From CAYVFC01 sp964450715 (GTDB lineage Bacteria > Myxococcota_A > Polyangia > Polyangiales > JAFGIB01), in assembly GCA_964450715.1 (NCBI GenBank), contig CAYVFC010000003.1:62001-126000 (forward strand): a DNA stretch of 64,000 nucleotides, in the 5' to 3' direction. Numbering within the stretch: position 1 is the stretch's first letter; each line of letters begins with the position of its first letter. The notes below the pieces were generated by a model. That model saw only the letters and a list, made by a program, of their open reading frames with translations, was not told the origin of the DNA and searched no databases. This document shows, one piece after another, positions 36,271-45,614 of the stretch. The position numbers and the translations under genes are program-made.

Positions 36271-39200
36271 ACGATCCAGAGCTCACAGAAGCCTTCCTGG
36301 CGGAGGCGGCCGAGCACCTGGCCACGGTGGAGGACGACATCCTCGCGCTGGAGAAGGGCGAGGAGGAAGCGGAGACCGTCCACCATCTGTTCCGGGCGCT
36401 GCACACGGTCAAGGGCTCGTCCAGCTTCCTGGACATCCCCCGGGTGACCGCGCTGGCGCACGACCTGGAAAACGTGGTGGGCCGGATCCGCAACCGCTCC
36501 TTGCAGGTAGACGAGAGGGTCACCGACGCGCTGCTCAAGGGGGTCGACAAGCTCAAGGCGCTGCTCGACGATCTCGACGAGGCGTCGATCGACATCGAGG
36601 GGGAGATGGCGGCGCTCAGGCGTTTTACCGGATTATCCTCGGCGCCCCAGCCCAAGGCCGGCAAATCCGATAGTCGGGCCAAGGCCGCGCCGGACCGGTC
36701 GGCGGTTCAGGCGGCAGCGCCCCAGCCCAAGGCCGGCAAATCCGATAGTCGGGCCAAGGCCGCGCCGGACCNNNNNNNNNNNNNNNNNNNNNNNNNNNNN
36801 NNNNNNNNNNNNNNNNNNNNNNNNNNNNNNNNNNNNNNNNNNNNNNNNNNNNNNNNNNNNNNNNNNNNNNNGGTCGGCGGTTCAGGCGGCAGCGGTACCG
36901 GAAGCGGGCGCTCCCGCGCCGCCCTTCGGCGTCGCGCTCGATGCCGCGGCAGCCCCGGGCGCGCTCCCCCCCCGGCCGCGAGCGGAAGGGCGCGGACCGC
37001 TTGCCGTCCCGGCCGGCACGCCCTGTTCTCGCCCGCCTTCCCGCGCTCCGGCCCCGGCCGAGCCCGGCGGCTCGGCCGTGCGCATCTCGCTCAACCTGCT
37101 CGACAAGCTGATGAACCTGGCCACCGAGCTGGTGCTGGTGCGCAACCAGAACATGCAAGCGGTAGAGACCGGCGACCGGCAGCAGCTGTTGGCCATCGCC
37201 CAGCGGCTGAACGTGGTGACCTCGGACCTGCAGGCCAGCATCATGCAGACCCGCATGCGGCCCGTGGGCGCGGTCTTCGGCAAGTTCAACCGCTACCTCA
37301 GGGATCTGGCCAGGAAGCTGGGCAAGGAGGTAGAGCTGGAGGTCTACGGATCGGAGGTGGAACTCGACAAGAACATCATCGAGGCCATCAACGATCCGCT
37401 CACCCACCTGGTCCGCAACGCCGTCGATCACGGCATCGAGTCGCCCGAGGCGCGGGAGCAGGCCGGCAAGAGCCGCCGGGGCCGGGTTAAGCTCAGCGCC
37501 TACCACCAGGCCGGTCAGGTCCACATCCGCGTCGAGGACGACGGCAAGGGGATGGATCCCGAGGCGCTGAAGAAGGAGGCGCTGCTCAAGGACCTGATCA
37601 ACCTGGAGCAGGCCGAGAGCATGCAGGATCGCGATGCTTTCAACTTGATATTCTCGCCCGGTTTCTCCATGGCCGAGCAGATCACCGACGTGTCCGGCCG
37701 CGGCGTGGGCATGGACGTGGTCAAAGCGGCGTTCAAGAAGTTAGGCGGTGTCATCGATGTCGCCTCGACCGCTGGCCGTGGTACCGCCATCACCATCAAG
37801 CTGCCCTTGACCCTGGCCATCGTCCCCACCCTGATCGTGGCCGTCGAGGACTCCTGTTTCGCCATCCCGCAGGTGAACATAGACGAGATCGTCTGGCTGC
37901 ACGGAGACGACGTCTACCAGAGCCTGATGCGCGTGGACGACCAGGAGGTGTACTGGCTGCGCGGCAAGCTGCTGCCTATTCTCAGGCTATCCAAGCTGCT
38001 GGGCGTCGAGCGGACCTATACCGACGCCGCCTCCGGCCAGAGCCTGCCCGAGCGGCGCGCCGACGAGTCCGACCGCCGGGGCCGGGAGTCGGACGCCGTG
38101 GACGGCGAGCCGCCAGCGGCTTCTCCGCCTAGCGGCGCGGTCCCGGAGCGGCGGGAGGGCCTGCTCGAGCGCCGGACCTCGCTGGCCAACAGCGTCAACA
38201 TCGTGGTGCTCGAGCTGGGAGAGGAGCGCTTCGGCCTGCTGGTCGATCGCATCATCGATACCGAGGAGATCGTGGTCAAGCCGCTGCACGACCAGCTCAA
38301 GGCCTGCGGGGCCTTCGCCGGCACCACCGTGCTGGGCGACGGCCGTATCGCCATGATCCTGGACGTGGCCGCGCTGGTGGAGCTGGGCGGGCTCAGGCTG
38401 GGCAACCTGGAGCGGTCGGTCGGTCGCGTCACCAGCTCCCGGTTCGCCAGGCAGACCGTGCTGCTGTTCAGCATTGGCGGCCCCGAGACCTTCGCCGTGC
38501 CGCTGGCGCTCATCACCCGCGTGGAGGAAGTGCCGGTCGCCAGGATCCACCGCGCCAACGACCGGGAGTACTTCGAGTATCGCGGCGGCGTCAGCCCCCT
38601 GGTCCGGCTGGAACAGGCGGACCGGTCGCTCGGGGCGCACTACGGCGACGAGCTGTTGTACGTGATCATCCCCAAGTGCCGGCGACCGGTCGGGGTGCTG
38701 GCCGCGACCATCCTGGATACCTTCGAGGCGCCGGCCGACATCGACTCCGAGACCATCTCGCGCGAGGGGTACTACGGTTCGGCGCTGCTCGACGGCAGGC
38801 TTACTCTCTTCATCGATCTATTCTCCATGATCGAGCGGGTCGAGCCCGACTGGCTGGCCGAGGAGCGCGAGAGCGGCGCGGCGGGCAAGCGGGTGCTGCT
38901 GGTCGAGGACTCGGCCCTGTTCGCCGGGCTGATCGTCCCGCACCTGCGTAACTCGGGTCTTCAGGTGGTGCACGCCCGCAACGGGCAGCAGGGCCTGGAG
39001 CAGCTCTCCCGTCAAGCGTTCGATTTCGCGGTCAGCGATCTGGAGATGCCGGTCATGGACGGATTCACCTTCGCCAGGCGAGTGCGCGAGAAAGCCGAGC
39101 ACCGGGCGCTGCCGCTTCTGGCCATCTCCTCGCTGCGCAGCGACTCGGTGGACGAGGATGCGCGCCGGGCCGGCTTCGACCGCTTCGTGTCCAAGCTCGA

Positions 39201-39273
39201 TCAGGAAAACCTCTTGCGGGCCATCGTCGCCTTCGGCCTCCGGCGAGGCGGACAGCAGGAGCCGGGAAGATGA
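36267..39273 (+). CDS. cheA: Hybrid CheA histidine kinase (Hpt-linker-kinase-CheW-CheW-REC), interrupted by an assembly gap
   Basis: One gene spanning the N-run at 36772-36871. Before the gap: an Hpt domain with phospho-acceptor His46 in LFRALHTVKGSSSFLD, then a repeated 25-residue linker. After it, in the frame ending at 39273: dimerisation helices (NLLDKLMNLATELVLVRNQN), HATPase with HLVRNAVDHGIE, EDDGKGMD and SGRGVGMDVV, a CheW-like domain, a second CheW-like domain (LLFSIGGPETFAVPLALI), and a receiver with Asp in SDLEMPVMDGF. Joining the flanks at the repeat phase restores one frame with at least 968 residues. The C-terminal receiver and doubled CheW domain recall WspE/FrzE-type kinases. 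Its ATGA stop overlaps cheW. Confidence 0.88.
36642..36891 (+). repeat. 75-bp in-frame tandem repeat in the CheA linker, collapsed at the gap
   Basis: Unit length is exactly 75 bp (25 codons, APQPKAGKSDSRAKAAPD plus RSAVQAA), with copy 1 at 36642-36716 and copy 2 at 36717 up to the gap. Sequence resumes after the gap in the last third of the unit. The bases before (c) and after (gg) the gap complete an Arg codon in phase. Confidence 0.9.
36772..36871. other. Assembly gap (100 N)
   Basis: Exactly 100 unknown bases, a conventional placeholder rather than a measured length. It lies inside the tandem repeat of cheA. Confidence 0.99.
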
Positions 39274-39788
39274 ACGAGGCGCGACAGTTCATCTCCTTCT
39301 ACCTGGAGGGCCGCCTGTACGGGCTGGACATCCGCATCGTCAAGGAGATCAACCCCAACACCCGCTTGACCCGGGTGCCGCGTACCGCGCCCCATATCCG
39401 GGGGCTGGTCAACATCCGGGGCCAGGTGGTGCTGATCATGGACATGGCGGTCATCTTCGGCCGCCAGCCCCGGCCGGTGACCGAGCAGTCGCAGACGGTC
39501 ATCCTGAAGACGGCGGCCGAGATCCGCGCCGTGCGCGATCTGGCCTCCGCGATCGACCCCGCTCCCTTCGGGGAGCGGGCGGTGGGCTTTCTGGTGGACC
39601 GCATAGGAGACGTGACCGGCGTGGCGGCGAACGCCGTCGAACCGGTGCCCCCGCACGTGGAGGAGGCGAACGCGAGGTACTTCGACGGCGTGATCCACAA
39701 GCCCGAGGGCCTGCAGATGATCCTGGACGCGGGCGCGTTGCTGACCGAGCCCGCCTGGGCGCTATCGGGAGGGCAGGAATGGTTCTGA
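39270..39788 (+). CDS. cheW: CheW-like coupling protein
   Basis: 172 residues with the CheW fold: FISFYLEGRLYGLDIRIVKE, the receptor-binding TRVPRTAPHIRGLVNIRGQV, and a C-terminal AVGFLVDRIGDVTGVAANAV. It couples the MCP to CheA. Start and cheA stop overlap (ATGA). It lies between cheA and the MCP gene, 19 bases before the latter. Confidence 0.93.
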   Translation: MNEARQFISFYLEGRLYGLDIRIVKEINPNTRLTRVPRTAPHIRGLVNIRGQVVLIMDMAVIFGRQPRPVTEQSQTVILKTAAEIRAVRDLASAIDPAPFGERAVGFLVDRIGDVTGVAANAVEPVPPHVEEANARYFDGVIHKPEGLQMILDAGALLTEPAWALSGGQEWF

Positions 39789-39807
39789 AGAGGTTCGAGA
39801 AAGGAGA

Positions 39808-41205
39808 ATGACGGTGGCTGGTTTGAATCAATCGACTGGTAATACACCGGAGCTAGACAACCTTTCACCTACCGCACGCATCGCGATTGTGGCGGCGGTG
39901 GCGGGCGGTGCGCCGCTGGTCGGCATGGTGGCCATCTCGCTCTACCCTGGGGGATCGATGCTGTTCATGATCGTAGCCGCCGCGGTGGCCGTCGGCGCGG
40001 TGGCCGCGGTCGCCCGCCGGGTCGAGCAGCTGCTGGGAGAGCAACAGGGGGTGACCGCGGGTCTGAGGGGATTTGTCGATCAAATAGAAGCGGCGGACAC
40101 CCGGGCGCTCGAGCTCACCGTCAAGATGCTCACCGACGTGCAAGAGGGCGCCAGCGAGGCGCGCAATGCCGCCGGGGTGATGGGCATCATCGAGGATAAC
40201 GCCCGCAGCATCGCCACCACCTCGCAGCAGATGTCGGCCAACGTCAACGTGGTGGCCACCGCGGCCGAGGAGATCTCGGCCAACATCAACGGGGTGGCCA
40301 ACACCTCCGAGGAGATCAGCAGCAACATGTCGGCGGTGGCCACCACCTCGGAGCAGATGTCGCGCGCGCTCAGCACCATCGACCACGCCATCCGGGAGCT
40401 GTCCACGGCCATCAACGGCATCGCCGGCAACGCCCGCGACGGGGCCACGGTGGCTGGCAGCGCGGCCGAGGCGGCGGTGAGCACCGGCGGCATCATGACC
40501 GAGCTCGGGCGTAGCGCCGAGGAGATCGGCAAGGTCACCGGCGTCATCCAGGTCATCGCCCAGCAGACCAACCTGCTGGCGCTCAACGCCGCCATCGAGG
40601 CGGCCAGCGCCGGCGAAGCGGGCAAGGGCTTCGCGGTGGTGGCCAACGAGGTCAAGGAGCTGGCCAAGCAGACCAAGAGCGCCACCGAGGATATAGAGGT
40701 CAAGATCCAGATGATCCAGAACAACACCGCCAAGGCCGTCGCGGCCATCGATCAGATCACGACTATCATTAACCAGATCAACCAGCTGCAGAGCCGGATC
40801 TCGGAGATGGTAGACCAGCAGACCAAGGCGTCGGAGCAGATCTCGCGCAACGTGACCGAGGTCGCCTCGGGCGTCAACGATATCTCCAAGAACATCAACG
40901 AGTCGGCCAGCGGGGCCAACCAGGTCTCCAAGGGCATCGGCGAGATTGCCACCGGGGCCAACGAGGTGGCGCGCAACATCGCCGAGGCGGCGACCGGGGT
41001 CTCCGATCTAACGGCCAAGATCAACGAGGCCTCGGTGATGATCGCCGAGGCCAACCGTTACATCAGCCGCTCCAGCCAGGCGGCGAGCGACTGTAACGAG
41101 GGTGTTTCGCAGATGAGCGTCGCCGTTGATCAGATCTCGGACGTGATCCGAAGCATGAACGAGCTGTGCCGCGCGGATGCCGAAAAGACCGGTCGGTCGG
41201 CGTGA
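39808..41205 (+). CDS. Methyl-accepting chemotaxis protein without periplasmic sensor
   Basis: 465 residues, or 463 if the GTG at 39814, which is better spaced from AAGGAG, is used. Two adjacent hydrophobic segments (about 25-47 and 52-70) are joined by only a few residues, so there is no external ligand domain. The rest is one long coiled coil with the signalling tip AGEAGKGFAVVANEVKELAK and repeated heptads rich in Ala, Asn and Ser. Input probably comes from the membrane itself or a cytoplasmic partner. It is the only MCP of this cluster. Confidence 0.9.
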   Translation: MTVAGLNQSTGNTPELDNLSPTARIAIVAAVAGGAPLVGMVAISLYPGGSMLFMIVAAAVAVGAVAAVARRVEQLLGEQQGVTAGLRGFVDQIEAADTRALELTVKMLTDVQEGASEARNAAGVMGIIEDNARSIATTSQQMSANVNVVATAAEEISANINGVANTSEEISSNMSAVATTSEQMSRALSTIDHAIRELSTAINGIAGNARDGATVAGSAAEAAVSTGGIMTELGRSAEEIGKVTGVIQVIAQQTNLLALNAAIEAASAGEAGKGFAVVANEVKELAKQTKSATEDIEVKIQMIQNNTAKAVAAIDQITTIINQINQLQSRISEMVDQQTKASEQISRNVTEVASGVNDISKNINESASGANQVSKGIGEIATGANEVARNIAEAATGVSDLTAKINEASVMIAEANRYISRSSQAASDCNEGVSQMSVAVDQISDVIRSMNELCRADAEKTGRSA

Positions 41206-41256
41206 GCCGCTGCCGGAACCGCTACCCGCGTCGTTGATGCGGTCTCGAAAGAAAGC

Positions 41257-42372
41257 ATGAAACGGATCCGCATACTTATCATCGACGAGTCGGTGATCTG
41301 GCGAGATATCCTGGGTAAGGCGTTGTCCGATACGCCAGACGTCGAGCTGCTGGGGGCGGCGCCCAACGGCAGGACGGGGTTGAGCCGGCTGGAGCAGATG
41401 GAGGTCGACCTGCTGGTGTTGAGCGTCGGTATCGACGATCCGGATGCGCCCGAGGTCGCCCGCCTGTCGCTCGGGTGCAACCCGAACACGGGTATCCTGC
41501 TCACCACCCACGACCGCGCTGAGGAAGCGGAGACGGTGATCCGGACGCTGGCGGCGGGCGCCTTCGATTTCGTGGTCAAACCCGAGCGAGAGTCGGCCGA
41601 CGAGGTCGAGCAGGTGCTGAGGCGAAGGCTGCTGCCCAAGATACGGGTCTTCTCGGCCTCGCTATACTCGCGTCTGGCCCGCAGCCTATCCGGAAGCGGC
41701 AAGGAGGTCCGGGAGCGCCGTCCCTCGGCGGCCGACTCGGAGATCCGGGCGCTCAACACGCTGGGCGCCGACCGTGGCTCGAAAACGGGGAGGAGCTTCG
41801 GCGCGCTGTTGATCGGCGCCTCGACCGGGGGGCCGGAGGCTCTCAACCGCGTCATCCCCTCGCTTCCCGCCGATTTCCCGCTGCCCACCGTGGCGGTGGT
41901 CCATATGCCCGAGCCCTTCACCGCCTCGCTGGCCAAGAACCTGAACGGCAGGTCGGCGCTTCTGGTGAGCGAGGCCGTCGATGGTGAGCAGCTGCAGCCG
42001 GGCCGCGTCTATCTCGCCCCGGGCGGCCGGCATCTGTTGCTGGAATCGGCTACCCGCAACCGGTTGCTTGTGCGTACGAACCAAGATCCGCCGGTGAACG
42101 GGATTCGGCCCTCGGTGGATGTGCTGTTCCGCTCGGCCGCCCGCGCCTCTCCCAATGCGCTGCTGGCCCTGATCATGACCGGTATGGGCGACGACGGGGT
42201 GCAGGGGCTGAAAGCGCTCAAGCAAGCCGGCGGCCACGTTCTGGCGCAGGACCAGGCCAGCAGCGTGGTCTGGGGAATGCCGGGCAGCGCCGTGCGCGCC
42301 GGCGTGGTGGACGAGGTGCTGGCCCTGGACCGCATCGCCAGGCGGTTGCGTGAGCTGGTGGGGAACGCCTGA
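41257..42372 (+). CDS. cheB: CheB-type methylesterase with receiver domain lacking the phospho-acceptor
   Basis: 371 residues. The methylesterase domain is canonical: Ser189 in GASTGGPEAL, His216 in HMPEPFTASLA and Asp313 in MTGMGDDG. The N-terminal receiver keeps the fold and a Lys (DFVVKPER) but the strand that should end in the phosphorylated Asp reads LLVLSVGID, with Ser56 at that position, and the acidic pair reads IDES. Regulation by phosphotransfer from CheA is therefore doubtful. The cheR start overlaps its last base. Confidence 0.9.
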   Translation: MKRIRILIIDESVIWRDILGKALSDTPDVELLGAAPNGRTGLSRLEQMEVDLLVLSVGIDDPDAPEVARLSLGCNPNTGILLTTHDRAEEAETVIRTLAAGAFDFVVKPERESADEVEQVLRRRLLPKIRVFSASLYSRLARSLSGSGKEVRERRPSAADSEIRALNTLGADRGSKTGRSFGALLIGASTGGPEALNRVIPSLPADFPLPTVAVVHMPEPFTASLAKNLNGRSALLVSEAVDGEQLQPGRVYLAPGGRHLLLESATRNRLLVRTNQDPPVNGIRPSVDVLFRSAARASPNALLALIMTGMGDDGVQGLKALKQAGGHVLAQDQASSVVWGMPGSAVRAGVVDEVLALDRIARRLRELVGNA

Positions 42373-43214
42373 TGGAAATCAGCCAGGACGAGTTCGCCCT
42401 GCTCAAGAGCTACCTGCACGACGCCTGCGGCATCGACGTTCCGCCAGAGAAACGCTATCTCTTCGTCACCCGCCTGGGCAGCTTGCTGGCGGATATCAAC
42501 TGCAACAGCTTCTCCGAGCTGTACCATCGCATCAACTCGGGCCGGGACCTCTGGCTTCGCGCGCGCCTGATCGAGGCCATGACCACCAACGAGACCTCGT
42601 TCTTCCGCGACGGCCATCCCTTCCAGACCCTGCGCAACCGGGTGCTTCCCCTGCTGGCCGAGCGCAGGCGTGCGGAGTCAAGCTTCGCCCCGCGGCTGCG
42701 TACCTGGTCGGTCGGCTGCAGCACCGGAGAGGAGCCCTACAGCATCGCCATCATCCTCAGCGAGTGGCTGCGGTCGCAGCGGGCCTTCACCCGCAACGAG
42801 GTGAGCGTGGTCGCTACCGACATCTCCGCCAAGGCGCTGTCCACGGCCCGGCGCGCCCTCTATTCCGAGAGCCGGCTGGCCTCGCGGCTTCCCGAGGGCT
42901 ACCGGCAGAGCTACTTCCGCCCGTTGGGCAAAGACTGGATGGTGCAGGATGAGATCCGCGCCATGGTGCTGTTCAACGAGCTCAACTTGGCCGAGCCCTT
43001 CGAGCACCTCGGTTGCTTCGACGTGATTTTTTGCCGCAACGTGATCATCTACTTTTCACTCGACCTCAAGAGGCGTATCGTGGAGCAGTTTTACCGCATG
43101 CTGCAGCCGGGAGGCGTCCTGTTCATGGGAGCCTCGGAGAACTTGTATAACCTATCCAGCGCTTTCGAGACCCGCTACGAGGGACAGACGATCTACTACG
43201 TGAAGAAGGGTTGA
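42372..43214 (+). CDS. cheR: CheR-type protein-glutamate methyltransferase
   Basis: 280 residues. N-terminal helical domain (EFALLKSYLHDACGIDVPPE), then TNETSFFRDGHPF, the SAM-binding WSVGCSTGEEPYSIAI, VVATDISAKALSTARRALY, and FDVIFCRNVIIYF. Methylates glutamates of the MCP, opposed by CheB. Last chemosensory gene; hdrA starts 24 bases further on. Confidence 0.95.
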   Translation: MEISQDEFALLKSYLHDACGIDVPPEKRYLFVTRLGSLLADINCNSFSELYHRINSGRDLWLRARLIEAMTTNETSFFRDGHPFQTLRNRVLPLLAERRRAESSFAPRLRTWSVGCSTGEEPYSIAIILSEWLRSQRAFTRNEVSVVATDISAKALSTARRALYSESRLASRLPEGYRQSYFRPLGKDWMVQDEIRAMVLFNELNLAEPFEHLGCFDVIFCRNVIIYFSLDLKRRIVEQFYRMLQPGGVLFMGASENLYNLSSAFETRYEGQTIYYVKKG

Positions 43215-43237
43215 AGGCGAAGCAGGAGGCGAGCGAG

Positions 43238-45190
43238 ATGGGCGACTCGGGTAAGAAGACGGCGCTTTTTCTCTGCCGGTGCGGACCCAACCTGGCCGGC
43301 CAGCTCGACCTGGACGCGCTGGCCGGGTGGGCCCGACAACGGGGCGACATCGAGACCATCGAGACGGGAGATCTCCTCTGCGCTCCCGACGGAAAGGCTC
43401 TTTTCAAGCGGGTGTTGCAGCAGCGCGGCGCCGACAGCGTGGTGGTCGCCGCCTGTTCGCCCAAGGCGCACGAGAAGACCTTCCAGGCCTTGGCCGAGGA
43501 GGCCGGGCTGAACATGGCCCAGGTACAGATGGCCAACATCCGCGAGCAGTGCGCCTGGGTCACCCGCGACCCGGAGCAGGCCGGTCTCAAGGCTCGGGCC
43601 CTGATCAACGCCGCCATCGATCGCAGCCGCAAGGCCGAGAAGCTGGAGCGCCGCACCATGAAGGTGCTGACCGACATCCTGATCGTGGGCGGTGGCGTCT
43701 CCGGCATGGAGGCGGCGCTCACCGCCGCGCAATCGGGCCGCAAGGTCACGCTGGTGGAGCGGCAGATGGCGCTGGGCGGCAGCCTGGCGCGCATCGAGGA
43801 GGTGGCGCCGAGCATGGAGTGCTCGCCGTGCCTTTTGGCGCCGCGGTTGGATCTGGTCCGCGAGCACCCGAACATCGAGGTACTGGCCCCGGCCGAGCTG
43901 CAGCAGGTGGTGGGCTTCGAGGGGAACTTCACCGCCACCGTAACCAGGCGGGCCCGCTACGTGCGAGACAGCTGCATCGGCTGCGAGGCCTGCCTCGAGG
44001 TCTGCCCGGTCGATGTCGACAGCCCCGGGCAACCGGGCACGGGATCCGGCAAAGCCATCCACGGCTTCTATCCCGGGGCGGTGCCCGCTGCCTGGATGAT
44101 CGAGCGGGAGCAGTGCCGGCACTTCACCGATGGCTCCTGCAGCGCCTGCGCCGAGGTCTGCCCCTTCGAATCGGTCGACTTCGAGCAGCAGGACGAACAG
44201 CTCTGCATCAAGGCCGGGGCCATCGTGCTGGCCACCGGCTTTGCCGCCCCCGACCTCTCGCCCTTCGAGCAGCTGGGCTACGGGCGCCTCGAGAACGTCA
44301 TTTCCATGCAGCAGCTCGAGCGCATGACCAGCAACAACGGCCCCACCGGCGGCGAGATCCGGCTCGGGAACGGTGAGCAGCCCGCCCGGGTGGCGGTGAT
44401 CCACTGCGCGGGCTCGCTGCGCGACGACGGGCTGGCATATTGTTCGGGAATATGCTGTACAAACGCGGTCAAGGTCGGCCGCCTGCTCCGCCACCAGAAT
44501 CCGGAGGCGACCGTAGTCGACCTGCACAACGACCTGGTCTTCGCCGGCCCGCGCGAGAACGCTTTCTACCGCGCGGCGGTTGCCGAGGGCACGCGCTTCG
44601 TCCGCTGCCCCGATCTGGCCGCGCTTCGGGTAAGCGAAAAGGCCCAGGGCAAGCTGCAGGTGTCCGCTCCTGGCATCGAGCCGGTGACCGCGCAGATGGT
44701 GGTGCTCTCCGGCGGCCTGGAGCCGGCCGAGGGGACCCGGGAGCTGGCCGAGCTGCTGCACCTCGAGCTCGGTCCGGACGGATTCTTCAAACCGGATCAC
44801 GATCTGCTGTATGCCACCGGAGCGTCGCTGCCCGGCGTGCACATCGCCGGCTGCGCGGCCGGCCCCTGCGACGTGGCCGCCTCGGTCACCCGCGCCCGGG
44901 CCGCGGTGGGCGACGCCATGAGCAAGCTCCGGCCGGGCGAGGAGATCGAGCTGGAGGTCATGACCTCGGAGGTCGACGAGGAGATCTGCGCCGGTTGCAA
45001 GCTCTGCCTCTCGGTCTGTCCCTACCGCGCCATCGTCTTCGATAAAGAAAAGAGTGTCTGCCGCGTCAACGCGGCCGTCTGTCGCGGTTGCGGCACCTGT
45101 ACCGCGGCCTGCCCCAGCGGCGCCTCGCGGGCCAAGCACTTCACGGACGAGCAGATCTACGCCGAGATCGGAGGATTGCTGAATGTCTGA
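43238..45190 (+). CDS. hdrA: HdrA-like iron-sulfur flavoprotein (heterodisulfide reductase subunit A)
   Basis: The ATG at 43238 follows AGGAGG by about 9 bases and is preferred over an upstream TTG; 650 residues. N-terminal region with FLCRCGPNLAG; FAD domain (VGGGVSGMEAALTAAQSGRK); cluster motifs CIGCEACLEVCP and CRHFTDGSCSACAEVCP; conserved CSGICCTNA; and two C-terminal [4Fe-4S] ferredoxin motifs CAGCKLCLSVCP and CRGCGTCTAACP. HdrA is the electron-bifurcating core in Hdr-Mvh complexes. It overlaps mvhD by 8 bases. No hdrB or hdrC gene is present in the window. Confidence 0.92.
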   Translation: MGDSGKKTALFLCRCGPNLAGQLDLDALAGWARQRGDIETIETGDLLCAPDGKALFKRVLQQRGADSVVVAACSPKAHEKTFQALAEEAGLNMAQVQMANIREQCAWVTRDPEQAGLKARALINAAIDRSRKAEKLERRTMKVLTDILIVGGGVSGMEAALTAAQSGRKVTLVERQMALGGSLARIEEVAPSMECSPCLLAPRLDLVREHPNIEVLAPAELQQVVGFEGNFTATVTRRARYVRDSCIGCEACLEVCPVDVDSPGQPGTGSGKAIHGFYPGAVPAAWMIEREQCRHFTDGSCSACAEVCPFESVDFEQQDEQLCIKAGAIVLATGFAAPDLSPFEQLGYGRLENVISMQQLERMTSNNGPTGGEIRLGNGEQPARVAVIHCAGSLRDDGLAYCSGICCTNAVKVGRLLRHQNPEATVVDLHNDLVFAGPRENAFYRAAVAEGTRFVRCPDLAALRVSEKAQGKLQVSAPGIEPVTAQMVVLSGGLEPAEGTRELAELLHLELGPDGFFKPDHDLLYATGASLPGVHIAGCAAGPCDVAASVTRARAAVGDAMSKLRPGEEIELEVMTSEVDEEICAGCKLCLSVCPYRAIVFDKEKSVCRVNAAVCRGCGTCTAACPSGASRAKHFTDEQIYAEIGGLLNV

Positions 45191-45614
45191 GCGCAAGCAA
45201 CAGATCATCGCCTTTGTCTGTAACTGGTGCTCCTATGCCGGCGCCGATCAGGCGGGCGGGCTCAAGCTCAGCTACCCGGCCGAGATCAAGCTAATCCGCA
45301 TGATGTGCAGCGGTCGGGTCGATCCCCAGTTCGTGCTCACGGCCTTTCGCGAGGGGGCGGACGGCGTGATGATCCTGGGCTGCCACCCGGGCGACTGCCA
45401 CTACCGCAGCGGCAACCTCAAGGCGCTGCGCCGGTCGCTTCTCCTGAAGAAGGCGCTCGAGTCCATGGGCATCGACCCCAGGCGTTTACGGCTGGACTGG
45501 GTGGCCGCGGGCGAGGGCGAGAAGTTCCGCCGCCTGGCCGAGGAGATGGCGGCGAGCATCGCCGAGCTGGGGCGGCTGCAGCTTACCGGATCTGTCTGCA
45601 GGGAGGTGGCCTGA
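45183..45614 (+). CDS. mvhD: MvhD-like [2Fe-2S] subunit linking hydrogenase to HdrA
   Basis: 143 residues with the MvhD pattern: IAFVCNWCSYAGAD, RMMCSGRVDPQFVLTAFREG, DGVMILGCHPGDCHYRSGN and LDWVAAGEGEKFRRLAEEM. The five Cys bind the [2Fe-2S] cluster that passes electrons between the hydrogenase and HdrA. Overlaps hdrA at its start and the small subunit at its stop (TGATG). Confidence 0.93.
   Translation: MSERKQQIIAFVCNWCSYAGADQAGGLKLSYPAEIKLIRMMCSGRVDPQFVLTAFREGADGVMILGCHPGDCHYRSGNLKALRRSLLLKKALESMGIDPRRLRLDWVAAGEGEKFRRLAEEMAASIAELGRLQLTGSVCREVA

Noticed and set aside
36642..36771. CRISPR-like direct repeats
   Set aside because: The units are contiguous without spacers, 75 bp long and in frame with CheA.
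36267..37490. cheA as a frameshifted pseudogene
   Set aside because: The frame change comes only from the 100-N placeholder; the flanks join in phase.
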